DNA from: Arachis hypogaea
Lineage: Eukaryota > Streptophyta > Magnoliopsida > Fabales > Fabaceae
Reading direction: 5' to 3'
Length of the DNA: 64,000 nucleotides
NCBI RefSeq assembly: GCF_003086295.3
Contig: NC_092050.1
Coordinates: 147,876,699 to 147,940,698, forward strand
Shown here in pieces: positions 10,620-23,691 of this stretch (the first letter of the stretch is position 1; each line of letters begins with the position of its first letter). The position numbers and the translations under genes were made by a program. Below the pieces are notes generated by a model, which worked only from the letters and a program-made list of their open reading frames with translations, ran no database searches and was not told the origin of the DNA.

Positions 10620-13603
10620 ATCCATAATACTATAAATAATACACTTCAAATATCAATATTTAATCAAAACACCATCTTTCATCTCCATATTAAAAATAAT
10701 TTCTAAAAGTAGCGACTCTTATATCAATAACATTATGTTTTATTGATTTTTATTTGATAATTTGTGAATGACAACGGTTGATTTTTCACACGTGGTTTGA
10801 CAATTCAAATAATAGTATATCAATAGAAATTTTAAGAAAAAAGGACAAAAAAGTTGGTAAAGTGGTAAAATGAGAAATTATTTACTCTTAAATTAAGACA
10901 GTAGAGCACATATGTTATGAAAGTTATAAAATCAATAATGATTAATTTTTCTCTTTATCACTTTATCAACTTCCTCACCTTAGAGGATCCAAATTCAGAT
11001 AATAAAAGGTCTATCTTTAATAAGCACAATCAAATTGAGCATTTGTGATATACACAATTAATAATTTTAAATATGACCCCATATGGGATTTAATAATAAT
11101 TATTAATTTTTTACATACGGCACAAATAATTTTAAAATTCATTTGGGATAACCATAATTTCTTTACCCTCTAATCTCACTTCACTCGCCTTTTTATCTAC
11201 AGAACCACCACCACCACCTCCACTCTTTTTTGATATCTGTTGTTATTGTCCAGCCCATCAATCGCTGCCACTCTCAGTCCTTCTCACAGCATTGTTCTTT
11301 TCCTTTCTCTCTGCGTCATTCATTCTCAGTATCTCTCTTTGCGTCGTTCATTCTCAACCTCAGAGCGACGTCGTTCTCTCTGTCATCGTCGTGGCAACCG
11401 CGTTGTTCCATCGCCAGTCAGTGTCATCGTTCTCATTCCTCAACGGCGTCGTCCTTAGCAGCAACGGCAGGGTGGGTCTCAGCGAGTCAGCATCGTCATC
11501 CGCATCGTACCGCTGTGGTGCTCCATCTCTTCCTTCATCGCTGCACTTCCAGAGTTCCAATGGATCCTCAGTCAGGATGGACACAAAATACACTAATTCA
11601 GTGTCCCTGACACAATGTCTCTATCCATATCTCATCTGTTAAACACAATTTTGTATCTCCGTGTCCCTATCTCAGTGTCCTGTCCCTGAAAACAAATGCA
11701 GCCTTAGTTCTTGTCGAGAAATTGTTCTTAGCGTTTACTTTGAAATTTGGCTCAAATTCAATAATTGCAGTAACAAATTCTAAAGTTGGTATTTTTTCGT
11801 ATTTGAAACTTGATCGACAGAATAATACCTTTTTTGCACTTTGAACTAGATCGATGGAAGTCCAAATAACTTTACCATTTTTTATTATTTGTTACACAGT
11901 GACTTATCGAATAATTTATTTTCACTAAATATATTTAGGATGCTTTGACACAATGTCGTATTTCATCGAAAAACATCTTATCGAAAATATTATTTTTTAA
12001 CATAACACAATAACAATATTATATCATTATTATGTCAATATACATGATGAATGATTTTTATGTTATTATTTATTACTACGCAGTAACAATATTATATCAT
12101 ATTATCATGCATATTGTTATTATAAGATGATCATCCAATCTAGCTGTTGGTATAGAAAAATGATTTTTTTCGACAAGAGGCCGTTTCGATTACCAAAGGT
12201 TTTGACTACAGAAGCAAAGATGAGTAAATTAAAATCGAAGAAAGATGGTACAAAGAGCATTAAAGTCGAAAGGTAGTTATTGCCTTTTCTTGAGCATCAA
12301 GGCTCCCTACTCGATCATCAAGATTGAGTAGAGAACATAGGTGCGAAATTTGAAGAGCAAGTTGAAGAAACGTGGGACTTGAAGACTAAGGAAGACGTGA
12401 GTATCAAAACCTGGAGATCAGGATTCTTCATGGTCAAGGCAATATCATGACTGAGAAAAAGGAGGAGGTAAGATAGTGGACAACATGCTATTTGACAAGT
12501 CTATCTCCATGGTCTATAATCAGGAGAAATTCAAAAGAGTTGGGGGACTTCAATCAAAAACACTAGATCATCACATAAACTCATAAAATTCACAGTCTCT
12601 GCGACGCAACGGAAGAATATGGAGTGCAAGTGTATGTTAATGTTAGAAGTTAATTTTTAACTTGTTTTCTTTTGTTTATTTGATTCATTTTCGCTTATTT
12701 TCTTTGAATTCTGCTATTATTTTGCTTTGATCAATATTTTATATTTTCATTGTCTTCTTTATTTAATTACTTATTCCTTTGTTGTTTATTTTTTTCATAA
12801 TTCTTCCACCGGTAATTTTGACATAAAATTACTTTGACACCATAATTAAGTAATTCTTGGGTCGAGTTCACTTTTTTTTTAGAGGAGTCGTATTTGCTCC
12901 CCGATACTTGAGATCTTGATACAAGCTCGTTGGGACACTACCTGTCGAAGTCGACCAAAAAACGAGTGAAACACTAGCATAATATCTTTGGCAAGAGTTA
13001 TTGCTTGTTTCCTATAAGATTACAGGGTATTGGCAAAGTAGGAATGTAGATGTTTTTTTTCTCTTTTCTTTTTTCGAGAAATTTAACAATTTTTTGGAAT
13101 TTTTCACCCACTTGAAACCCTTCTTGGGAGCTCATCAGCTTTAATTTGTACCCGCCACGAGTAAATTCCCACAGATATTCACTCAGTTCGACGAAATTGC
13201 CACCCCTAAATATGGTTGTACTATTATCTTGACAAAGCCAGCCTCTTTGTCAAGTGAATCTAGGACAATTTGCAAATGAGCTCGTCTGGTATGTGCTTAA
13301 AGTAGTTTTAAACTTTAATAGAGCTAATACTCATTAACTTCCTGAAATTTGAAGTCGAATTTAATTTGACCCTTAAATTTCAATGGACTCAAATTGAATT
13401 ATGAGATTTATAATCATAACTCACACTAACCCTTGAACTAATCTCCGTTAACAATGTGTTAATTTAGTACATTAACTTGTTGTAATTTGGATTCCTCACT
13501 TAGGTTTCATGTGATCAAGATTTATTAGAGTTCCAGAAGCTTGATTATTGCTCCTAAGCCCGCAAAATTTTCAAATTGATCTTGTTATTATCGTTTTTAT
13601 GAG
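10620..13603. other. Unassigned AT-rich region with no supported gene
   Basis: About 3 kb between the MULE and the hAT element. A GC-richer patch at 11170-11640 gives overlapping low-complexity ORFs (Ser/His/Arg-rich in several frames) with no recognisable domain. It ends with a gtgtccctgtctc-rich stretch (11575-11705) that resembles the end of a non-autonomous DNA element, but I could not find the partner end. 12140-13310 contains gene-like text (gacgcaacggaagaat and similar) that may be an old retroelement; no protein domain survives. Confidence 0.5.
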
Positions 13604-13800
13604 GATGTTGGCAGGGACGGATCCAGAAATGTTATCATGGGGGCCAATAACATATATAATATTAAAAGAATATGTAAATAAATTATAATGTAAGATGCAT
13701 TACAAAAATATACTGATAGAGAATATATATTTAAAGTACAAAAAAATATGTGTGCTTTTTACTAACGAAGTGGTACACGTCGATTCTTCATATCATAAAA

Positions 13801-16212
13801 TTAATCGATAATAGAATATGTATCAAATCTTTTAGTAATCTTCTTCTCAATGTAAATCAAAAGACAATTAGCAAGAAATTCATCTTCTATTTTGTTTCTG
13901 AGTCTATTCTTCATAATATTAATAGCTGAAAAAGATCTTTCAGTTGTAGCAGTTGAAACAGAAAGAGTTAATACCAAACAAATCAAACGATCAATCAAAG
14001 GATATGTTAAAGACTTTTCTATCTTCATTAATCCTTGACATAACTCCGAAATTGTGCACAAGTTATTAACTCAACATGATTAGGAACATCAAGTTTATAA
14101 TGTTGAGCTTGCATTCTAATGTGAAATTTCTCTTGGTAACTGAAGTCACCTGAATAAAACCATTCTACTAATTCACATATTTTGTTGACACTGAAGAACT
14201 TATAATTATCTCTAAGATCTAAAGTTGAACTTAATGTAAGCAATTCCACCATATTATCATTGAATCTTCCATTAAGCTCTTGTAATTGTATATCAATTAC
14301 AGGCAGAAATAAATTAACACGGTAATGATACTCCATTGAAATTTGATCAACAATTTTACGAGTTCGGTCTCTTCTAGGAATATGCAATGCATTCATATCA
14401 GGAACTTCAACTTCATGTTTCTCACAAAATAATATAACTTCTTTTATGTAAGCCTCCCAACTTGATTCTCTCATTCTTTGAATTAAAGTCTTAGTAGTAG
14501 AAACCAGAGTTAAAGCATTCAATATGTCTTGATTTTTTCGTTGCAAAGCTTGACAAAGATCATGACTAACTTCCAAAATATTTTTCATCAAATGTAAAAT
14601 AAAGACAAATTCAAAGGATGTGATAGCATCATAAGCAGCACTAGCATCACCATGAGTGGAGAAATTACCTTCTTCAGTATTTTTTTTTAAGAATTTCACA
14701 AGTAGCATCAAACATGCATAGCAAGATACGTATAGAATTCAAATGAGACCCCATCTAGTATCTCCAGATCTTTGCAAAGTACCAATTTGATTAAGTCCAC
14801 TACCTGTCACAATTTGATCTTTGGCAATTAAGTTTGTAATATTATTTGCTTGAGCAACCCTTAACTGATCATGATGTTTAGGAGAAACAGTCACAACATT
14901 CACAATTAGTGTAAGTTTTGAAAAGAATTGATGAACATAGCAAACTTCTTTGGCTGCAGAAACAAGTGCTAATTGTAATCGATGAGCAAGACAATGAATA
15001 TAATAAGCAAAAGGGCAATCTTTCAAAAATAGAGCTTGTAATCCATTCCATTCACCACGCATATTACTAGCTCTATCATACCCTTGTCTCTTAAGATTTT
15101 GAACATCAAGATTATGACGAGAAAGAACTGATGAAATTTCTGTTTTCAATGTCAAAGAACATGTATTAGAAACATGTATAAGATAAAAAAATCTTTCTTG
15201 AATACAACCGTGCTTGTCTACAAATATCAAAATCACAGACATTTGTTCTCGCTTTGACCCATCTCTTGCTTCATCAATAATTATACAAAATTTAGAATCA
15301 TCAATTTCTTCTCGAATTGTTGCACGCGCTTTTCTAGCAAAGATATGCAATATATCTTTTTGAACACCAGGAGATATATTAGGTATTTTCAGGAGCATTT
15401 TCAAGGACAACATTATTAACATTCTGATTACAAGAAGCTAAAAGCTTAATTAACTCAATAAAATTTTTCCTATTCAAAGATCCAGGACTTTCATCGTCAC
15501 CTCTAAATGCATGTGCTTGAAATGCAAGCCATCGAATAGCATCAATAAATTCTTCAACCTTAAGTGGTTATTTGCAATAGTTTCATCACTATGCCTATCA
15601 AGAACTTTGTCTATATGCTTAGATTGAGCTATTAAATCATCACAAGATTTCACACATACGAATGCACAATTCACTCCATTATTTACTTTCTTCCAATAAT
15701 TACTAAATTCTAACTTTGAAAATACATTTTTTTCATCGTTGCGAGCACCATAATGTTTACCAAACAAGTAGCAAGGCAAACAATAATCTTTTTCTGGTGC
15801 ATATTCTAACTAACTTGAAAATTTCTTAAACCAAAAAGATTGAAAATATTGACAGTGATTATTATTACCAGAAAGCTAGATAGCTAATATTTGTTGGTTG
15901 GTATGGCCCAACTATTATGTATGCTCTACGAATCTTATCACGTTCATTGACATTATACTGTCAAATTGGATGTCGCTTTCCTGGATCCCTTTCTAGTAAA
16001 GAGATATCAACATCTCTTTCTAATATTGAAACTTTGACTTCATGTTGATATGTATTTTGAGTAAGATTAGAGAGTTCACTTCTTGAACTTCTTGTGAAAT
16101 AAGATTAGAGGGTTGACTTGTTTGAACTCCAACATTATCAGTAACTTTTTTCTTAAAAATTGTATCAATTTTACTTTACTTTCTCATCATAAAATGTTCT
16201 AGTTTCTTTTTA
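13801..16212 (-). pseudogene. hAT transposase (TTF zinc finger, hATC), degenerate
   Basis: Four ORF blocks in order (15779-15474, 15422-14739, 14711-14028, 14061-13801) together cover a TTF-type zinc-finger hAT transposase. The first has the NYWKKVNNG...KSCDDL TTF-like segment. The second has the catalytic-domain text (CIIIDEARD, GYDRASNMRG, HCLAHRLQLAL). The last has the hATC dimerisation domain (LSVSTATTERSFSAINIMKNR). Sequence upstream to about 16212 adds the expected N-terminus (KIDTIFKKK). The blocks are separated by frameshifts, for example near 15370-15420, and by stops, so no full-length protein can be made. The family normally excises and inserts DNA in the nucleus; this copy is dead. 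Confidence 0.85.
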
Positions 16213-17030
16213 CCTGAAAAAAAGAATTTAAATAATTATATACTCACATGAATAAACAAAGTCTAAATATTTTTTATTAATTAAACATCAATAATAATAT
16301 TTTCCATTAAGTCACTATCAATTTTACTTAAAAAAAAAGAGAGAATAAATCCTAAAGATTGATAAATCATTTATCTATGTGAACAAAAAAAAGATTGTAT
16401 TATTGTATAGTAAAAAATATGATTTGTTAATTAATAATTTTATACAATTATATAAAAGAAATAAAAAATAGAGTGAATAGTGAGTACCTTTACTTTAATT
16501 GGTATAATGATATGATTGAAGACTTGTAACATTTGTCAGTGAAGCGAGGGCGTGACTATGGCTTCAAAAGAACACCGAATGTCAAAAGGAACAAGAACAT
16601 GAAGAAAGAGTAGTGTTTACCGTTTAGGGATTTAAAAATTATTATATTTTATTTGGGTTGGACTTCTTAGTTTTTACTTCTTACTACTATTTTTTTTTTT
16701 AAAAGCTAACACTTTGTTTAGGGGTGGAAAGAAATAGGAAGGAGAGAAATTAAGTGAAAAGAAATAGAAAGGAAAGAAATTGAAGTGAAATTTAATATGG
16801 GTGTATTTGGATGGAAGGAAAATATGATGAAAAGATATTAAAAGATGAATTATTTATGTTGTTTGTTTGGAAAGAAAAATGGAGAGAAAAAATGAATTAA
16901 GTTATATAATGATAATATTACCCTCAATATTATATAGTCATGTTGTTATGTATACAATTATGTAAATATTTATAAATGTGATTAAATAATAACAACAAAA
17001 TTTAATTATATTTATAATATAACAAGTTAG

Positions 17031-17031
<1 letters not shown>

Positions 17032-17081
<50 letters not shown>
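17032..17081. repeat. (AAT)n microsatellite
   Basis: About 16 near-perfect AAT repeats lie inside the Harbinger element near its left end. Confidence 0.95.
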
Positions 17082-17082
<1 letters not shown>

Positions 17083-17607
17083 GTTAGCGTGATCTAATTA
17101 GATAAAATATTAATTTTATTTTTGTTTACTACTCATCTCAATACATAAACTGGAAATAATTTCAAGAAGAAGAAATATCTAAATCAATAATTACATGTAC
17201 ATAATTTTAAAGAGGCTAATCAATCACATTATATCATTTGATTAATATATTATGCCTTATATTACACTTACAAATACATATAAAAAAAGTCTTACATGAT
17301 CAAGTCATTACATATGAAACTAACAAATTTAATACAGAGACTGTTTCATCAAGTCATTACATAGCATTGACTTTTTTGACTAACTCATTACTAATAGCAT
17401 AGTTAACAATAGTTATAGTTATGAAAGTCACAAAATACAAAGACATGAGGTATTATGATTATAAGCCTTAATTAAGTCATAGATATGTTACTCACAAAAT
17501 ATGAAGATACTTTACGTATCTTGATCTTAAAGTTATATTTGTGCCATTCTCAAAATATTAGCCACATTACTAGGACTATTGTTCCTAGAGTGCACCTGCT
17601 TCTTTCA

Positions 17608-18791
17608 TCAATTCATATAATGTGGCAAGACGTACGTCAGCTGGAACACCAAAAAATTCACTTTTAGCTCTATCTTCTCTGCATAAAAACCGGAACACCT
17701 CATACGCAATTCTGGCATCACACCTAAATTCTCTAACTCAATCCACACGTCATTTTCAGAGTAAATGCGAGGCCTACTTTGCTCAAGAATCACAAGACCC
17801 CTTTCAGCTATTTGCACTTGTTGTTTAGCAATTTGAACTTGCTCCTTAGCTACATGCACTTGTTCTTCAGCTGTTAACACTTACTTTTCAGCAATATTAA
17901 TTGATCTCTCATAAAAATGATTCCCATCTTTCATCATGTCAGTCAATGCTTGAATGCCTTTACTCATTGTTTCCATTTCTGATTCTAATTTATCACTCAT
18001 GGTTGTTTTGTGTTTAGTACCTCTTGATGATGTTCCTTGAGAGCCAATTGATTGGTTAGATAAACCAATTTCAGGACTATGACCCATTGTAAAACTAGTA
18101 GTATGAGGAGTAATTGGATCCTCATTCCACTCCTCTTCCATATTTAAGAAACTATCATCATCATTCAAGTTAATTTTTTCTTTATTCTTTTCCCACCTTT
18201 TCACTTTTTTTTGGCACTTTCAGCATGTTTTCCTGTTGTCCTGTCTGTACCATATATCTCAAATAGTTTATTATAGTGTTTGATTGGAGTACGCATCCAC
18301 TTTTTCACTTCTGGTTTTTCTTAAATCAAATAGAAGAATATTTACTATGACTGTGCCTATATGTAAAGATATATTATTGAGATACTTCTTCAATAATTAC
18401 TAGTGACATTTAATACCCAAAAAGAGAGTAAATGCATAAAGTATACCTTAATCAATTCTTCCCAGACTTCAGCTTCAGCCTCAAACATCTTTGTAATTGG
18501 ATTCCAGAAAAATCCACTATGCCCATGAAAATTATCATAACAAACTCCAAAATGATCCTTTAAAGTCTTGAGTCTATTCTTAAGATTCTCTTTGCGGATG
18601 TGGTTACCATACATAGATCTCAAAAGTAAAAGTATGTTGTCATATGCCATTGTAGTAAATATGCCATCCACTCTATTACCTTTGCGGCATTCTTCAATCA
18701 AAGCATCAATGAAGGTTGTATCCATTTCGTCGGTCCATCTTAGAGTATCCCGACTAGTGGCCTCACCTTGGCATGATGCTCTCTTTGCCAT
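17608..18791 (-). pseudogene. Harbinger ORF1-type Myb/SANT-like protein, broken
   Basis: Exon 1 (ATG at 18791, donor after 18447) encodes a Myb/SANT-like domain: LRWTDEMDTTFIDALIEE, then NRLKTLKDHFGVCYD and a FFWNP segment. The next exon begins near 18322 (EKPEVKKWMRTPIKHYN) and continues with an acidic linker and a coiled-coil C-terminus (EEQVHVAKEQVQIAKQQVQ). An eight-A run near 18215 shifts the frame, and a stop near 17881 separates the coiled coil. In PIF/Harbinger elements this protein binds DNA and helps move the transposase to the nucleus. This copy is probably non-functional unless the two lesions are sequencing errors. Confidence 0.8.
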
Positions 18792-19084
18792 TAACACTTC
18801 TCAATATACAAAATAAGTGGATAGAAATAACATCCATAATCTTAAATCAAACTATTTGTAAACTATCTTATCAATTATTCAACAAATAAAGATTCAATAC
18901 ACTCCATAAGTACAACATATGACAAAGTGATTCAACTTGTGCAAACCAAAGTCCTCAAACAGAATATGATAACACTTCAAGAGGTAACATGAATTCAATA
19001 ATAACAAATCATAGTTATAAAATCAACTCAGCGCATAGATAATACAACTAATAACTTTATTTGCAAAATTTTGTAAATGAGTGA

Positions 19085-20610
19085 TCAGAGTCCTAGTTGA
19101 TAGTCAGCCCACATTTGAGCAGCTATTTCATCCCTTAATATGCCCCCCACCTATAGTCTTCATCTTGTTCATGTCGAACTACTTCATCCTCTTCTGGATT
19201 ATTTTCTTGTAGTTCTCGGTCAACTTGAGCTATGAGATGTGGATCAGGATCTACACCCATTAAAAAGTTATGTAATATGCAACAAGCTAGCACAATTTCA
19301 GTCATAGTCTCAAAGTCATAATGTGGTTCAGTGCCACTTGTGATTATTGCAAATCTTTTCTTTAAAACTCCAAATGACCTTTCGATAACATTTCTCAATG
19401 AAGCATGACGAAGATTAAATAATTCTTTTTCATTTTCTGGGCCACGGCTTGCATACTCTTTTAGGTGATACCTTACACTTCGATATTGGGTAATTAATCC
19501 ATGCTTCAGCATAAATCCAGCATCCCCAAGGTAAAATTTTTCTACAGAATCCATCATTAAAAATGATTAATTTAGTATAAACACACAAACTACTAATCTT
19601 TACCTACTAATGAGACAATATAGTTTTATGTACATGCTAACCTCGTGGAAGTTTAAAATTATCATCCCTCGATAATGCATTCTTAAGAACTTTTGAGTCA
19701 GATGCTGTTCCTTCCCAACCCGTTAATACATAAGTGAACTTCATATCAAAATCACATGCAGCTAATACATTCTGTGTCGGCCAGTCTTTTCTCCCTCGAA
19801 ATTTAGGTTGATCCGCTATGGGTACTTTGACACAAAAATGTGTTCCATCTATAGCTCCAATACAATCCTAAATAATAGTCCATTATTTAATAAAGTAACA
19901 TGAAAATGTATATATCAATCAAAATTATTTATTCATGTAATTGTACATGTCAATACCCTGAAATAAGGATAAAATCTATGATTGTGAAGGATCGCCGGAG
20001 AAACAATGGATGCAGATGGTTGTCGAAGAAATTCATCTTCTAGTAAAATAATTGCCCCTAACAAAGCATGGAAGTGGCGGCTAACAGTTTCTCCAGACCG
20101 GTGGTAGAAAAAAGAAACGGTTCTAGTTTTCACATTATGAGCTATTATATACAAGAACCTAGCAACTTGCTCCTCTACTGTAACATGTTTTGTATCCCTC
20201 ACTTGACGTGTTGCTCTTAATTTCTCACACAATTGAAGAAATGCATCAGGGCCCATGCGTAGGATGTCACGACACCTATGAGTTTCTCTTAACTGTTGCA
20301 TTAAAGTAGCTCGAATTTGTTCTCGCCCAACCAATTTATGGGAGATGGATTTGTCAACCCGCGTAGACATAAATCTCAATAAATATAACATGTGCACGAT
20401 GTAACATATCAGTGTTATTGTGCATAATTTCTGTCGTCTTTTCCAATCCTCCCTCAAAACTGTTAATATACGTTCTTGGTTTTCAAGGGTTAACATATTT
20501 TCCTGATTATCGACCCTGAACTTAAAGGAAAGGTTTAGTGGGAAATCACAATTAAAGATGTCTTCCATATTGGGGACCAAAAAACTTTCTTCATGATCAG
20601 CCTTATCCAT
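19085..20610 (-). pseudogene. PIF/Harbinger DDE transposase, nearly intact
   Basis: Three exons: 20610 to about 19950, 19867-19642, and about 19548-19085. Exon 1 holds the N-terminal DUF8040-like region ending in HNHRFYPYFR. Exon 2 holds GAIDGTHF with the first catalytic Asp and the CDFDMKFTYVLTGWEG...DS segment with the second. Exon 3 holds [15 protein letters not shown] with the catalytic Glu. All three acidic residues are present. Near the C-terminus a one-base shift at a G run (about 19145) makes the frame stop at 19135; the normal ending (WADYQLGL, stop at 19085) remains in the neighbouring frame. The catalytic core is otherwise uninterrupted, so this copy decayed recently or may retain activity. 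Confidence 0.82.
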
Positions 20611-20639
20611 TTAACAAGCATTTTGTAGTTTCAAATGTA

Positions 20640-22700
20640 CATATCGTAGATTTACAATACGAACAAAAACAAAAAAAGATAGCATCATATGTAAAGCACA
20701 AGCAATGCAGTTAAATAACTAGTATTAATATATATGACCTCCTAATCGAAGAATATAATTAAGTGTAAAAGAATCTCAACCAGTTGAAAGATAACAATTT
20801 TTTATACCGTTCAAAAAAATTTAAACATAAACTACATATGAAAGAAAAAATAAAAAAAAAAATAAAAAACAGAAAATGAAAGCAAGTAATAGCTGTTAAT
20901 GTGGTTTTGGGTATAAATTTACATAAAAATAAAAAAAACTTATGGATATATAAAAAATAGTATTTTAGAAGAAAAGTATTAAACAAGAGACCATATTAAA
21001 GATCTTATCTTAGTGAAAAACAAGCAGAAAAATCTAAGCTAAACTTGAATTTGGTCAGAGACGGCATATGCAAAGTGCCTTGCAACTTTCCAAAGTTATT
21101 TGTTGAACTTGAAACAGATAAAGTAATGGACTCTTTGATAGTCATGATGAAGAAAGATATCTTTTTTTTACATATATAGACTATTCACATGAAGATAGTA
21201 ATTAATTTGTTATATGTTATATCATAAATTAACTTAATCAAATCCTTTAAAATTGCTTAACGTTTTTTTAGTTGTCCTTTTTAGATTAAAAAAAATTATT
21301 TTAATCAACTTCAACACCTATTCATGTGAGAATTAGTTATGAATTTTGTGTACAAGTAAATAAATTAGCTGAATAGTTATAAAAGTGTAGATTATGGAGC
21401 AAATTTGTGAACAAGTACGGTGGAACAAGTTTACTTTGCGGTGAAAGGTAAGTTGTTAATTCGTATCATTTTTAATAATTGAGCTCCCAAATAATAATAA
21501 TTTTGTATGAACGAAAATTTAAACATATTCAATTATTGAAGATTTCTATTTTTTTCCCCTCAAATTCGTGAAAATCAAAATATAATGACTAATATGTTTC
21601 TAGCTTGAATGTACGAACAATGATGGTTAGTATAATAGCTAGGTGCAAAGTTCTTGTTCTAGATTTATATTTATCTTTTTTTTCTGAAAAATATTTACTT
21701 ATATTTTTCACAAACAGAATCACCGCTAAATTTAGCATTGCAGGCAGGGCTTTTTCTAGAAAATATTTGAACGTATCCTATCTCTTATTTTAATATGTTT
21801 TATAAAATAATATTAAATATTCTCGCAAAACTATTATTTTATAAAATGTTTTATAAAAATATTTTAACCTATATCATAGCAAGATGAAAGTCTTTTATCA
21901 AAATTCAAACCAAAATAAATAAGCTATGGTTATATTAGCATGAATTTTGTGTCCAACGAAATCAATTAGTTTACCTAAACTAAGTTTACTTTAGCAGTTA
22001 TATTTCGATTGGAGCATTTTATCAGGCAATTTATAGGCATAAAAGTTAACAAAGTATGAATAAGCATTTTTTTATTGGAGCATTTGATCAAGCAGTTTAC
22101 ATACATGAAAATTAACAAAGTAATAAATCTAACCAAAATATAATCCCTGTTCATATACTTCAAGATTAAATCACAAACACAAATCCATCAACATATAGCA
22201 TCAAATAAAAAATAAGAGCAACATAAAAAATTTATCTATAGTATATACACACATTAATTTTTTTAACTCTGATTAAGTTAGATCTCAATACCTTTGCATG
22301 TTTTCACTGGAATATTTTATCAAACAGTTTATAGGCATGAAAATTAACAAACTCATAATTCAAACTAAAATGTAATCTTTGTTCCTATACTGCAAAGTTG
22401 AAGCTGAAACCCACAGATCTATAAAGCTAATAAAGAATGAAAGGTGAAATAAGAGTAACATGGAAAACTTACCAGATTTGACCCGTAGATGCAAGATGCC
22501 GTGACCAAAATGATTGAGAAGTGGTGGAGGAATGGACGTTAGTAACACTTGCACTAGTTGATAGTGTTGAAAGTGGGTAGCATGCACAGCTGAATAGGTT
22601 GAAGAAGAGTCTTCAGAGCTTCAGAAGGGTAGGGTTTGAAAATGATGCAGTGAAATGAATTTTCTTTCCATTTTCTCGCCTTACTTGGAGAGAAAAGTTT
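20640..22700. other. Non-coding interior of the Harbinger element
   Basis: An AT-rich stretch upstream of the transposase. Segments near 22010, 22075 and 22310 repeat a phrase of the type ggagcattttatcaagcagtttataggcatgaaaattaacaaa in three diverged copies, suggesting internal duplication. I see no supported ORF. Confidence 0.55.
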
Positions 22701-22901
22701 TTGGTGGGTCCCTATCACTTTTTGTTACTGTTGTTATTTTCCCTTTACATTTTCTTTCATTCCCAAACAAGTGAAACTTCACATTTCCTTCCTTTTTTTT
22801 TCCGTTCATTTTCAATTCCCCCCTATTTCCCCCTAAACAAACACAGCGTAGGGGGGGGAGAGGCCTCAACTTGTCCTTGTGTATCCGTCTCTGGATGTTG
22901 G

Positions 22902-23691
22902 GAAGCCAATCAAACTTCTAAGATATTTAGTAGGTTTTAGTCACATAAAATCTAAAAATTCTAGTAAATTAATGTGCAAAATCAACATGCTATTTACAAA
23001 AACCAATTCAAAAACTAACATAAATTAATATTATAAATTTTGAAAACCGAATTAAATTCATTATAATTTTAGGGGTCAATTTGAATCTAATATCAAATTT
23101 TAAGAATCAAATTGAATATTAACTCAATTTTAATTAGTCTTACTTTTTTTTTATATTGTAGTATCCCTTTATATTTTCTAAGTGTGCCTATACTTGTAAA
23201 ATAGAGATTAGTCTCTTACTCTCATATTATGCATTCATGTTTTTTCAATCAAAATGATTTTCGATAAGTACAAACAATAATAATTTTGTTTAGTAAACTA
23301 AAATTTTAAACTTTATAAAGATCATATAAACATAAATATAAAAATAAATTTTAATATTTATTAATATATAAAATGATATTATATTTTTTTTATTTTAATA
23401 AATATAATATAATTTTTAAAAACACGTCTTTAAATGTTATCTCTTTAAATATTTCCAAAAGTACTTAAATTTATTAAAAATTATAAACACAAGTACATAA
23501 TAATTATTAAATATAAAATAAAATGTATGTACTTTTAAAAGATATAAACACTTTTTTCAAAACAATTTACTAAGTTAACCCTTAATCATCATAAAGACCT
23601 TACTTTTAAAAAATGCAGGACTTATAATGACATCTATAGTTAATAAATCATCTCAATTGAAAAACCAATTTGATAACATTAAATGTAAGTG
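22902..23691. other. AT-rich intergenic sequence
   Basis: Simple AT-rich sequence between the hAT element and the next MULE. I see no gene, RNA or clear element end in it. Confidence 0.6.

Larger units (their letters stand above)
16708..22848 (-). mobile_element. PIF/Harbinger element nested in the hAT element
   Basis: The left end reads cactttgtttaggggtgg. The right end, on the minus strand, reads ctgtgtttgtttaggggg, an imperfect terminal inverted repeat with related A/G-rich continuation. It carries both genes typical of autonomous PIF/Harbinger elements on the minus strand: a Myb/SANT-like ORF and a DDE transposase. Flanking trinucleotides are taa (left) and tag (right), only roughly matching the usual 3-bp target duplication, so the ends may be off by a base or two. 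About 2 kb of AT-rich non-coding sequence lies between the transposase start and the right end. Confidence 0.8.
13612..22893 (-). mobile_element. TTF-type hAT element, split by a Harbinger insertion
   Basis: A perfect 8-bp target duplication, gatgttgg, flanks it at 13604-13611 and 22894-22901, as expected for hAT elements. The left terminus is cagggacggat and the right terminus, read on the minus strand, is cagagacggat, so the TIRs differ by one base. A degenerate transposase lies on the minus strand at 13801-16212. Removing the Harbinger element at about 16708-22848 leaves roughly 3.1 kb, a normal size for this family. The far end thus lies 6 kb away from the body of the element. Confidence 0.85.

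Noticed and set aside
11230..11642. Overlapping ORFs that might be a small Ser/Arg-rich gene
   Set aside because: All frames are open to similar lengths because of low stop density in a TC/GT-rich patch; no domain, no splice context, and the end looks like transposon sequence.
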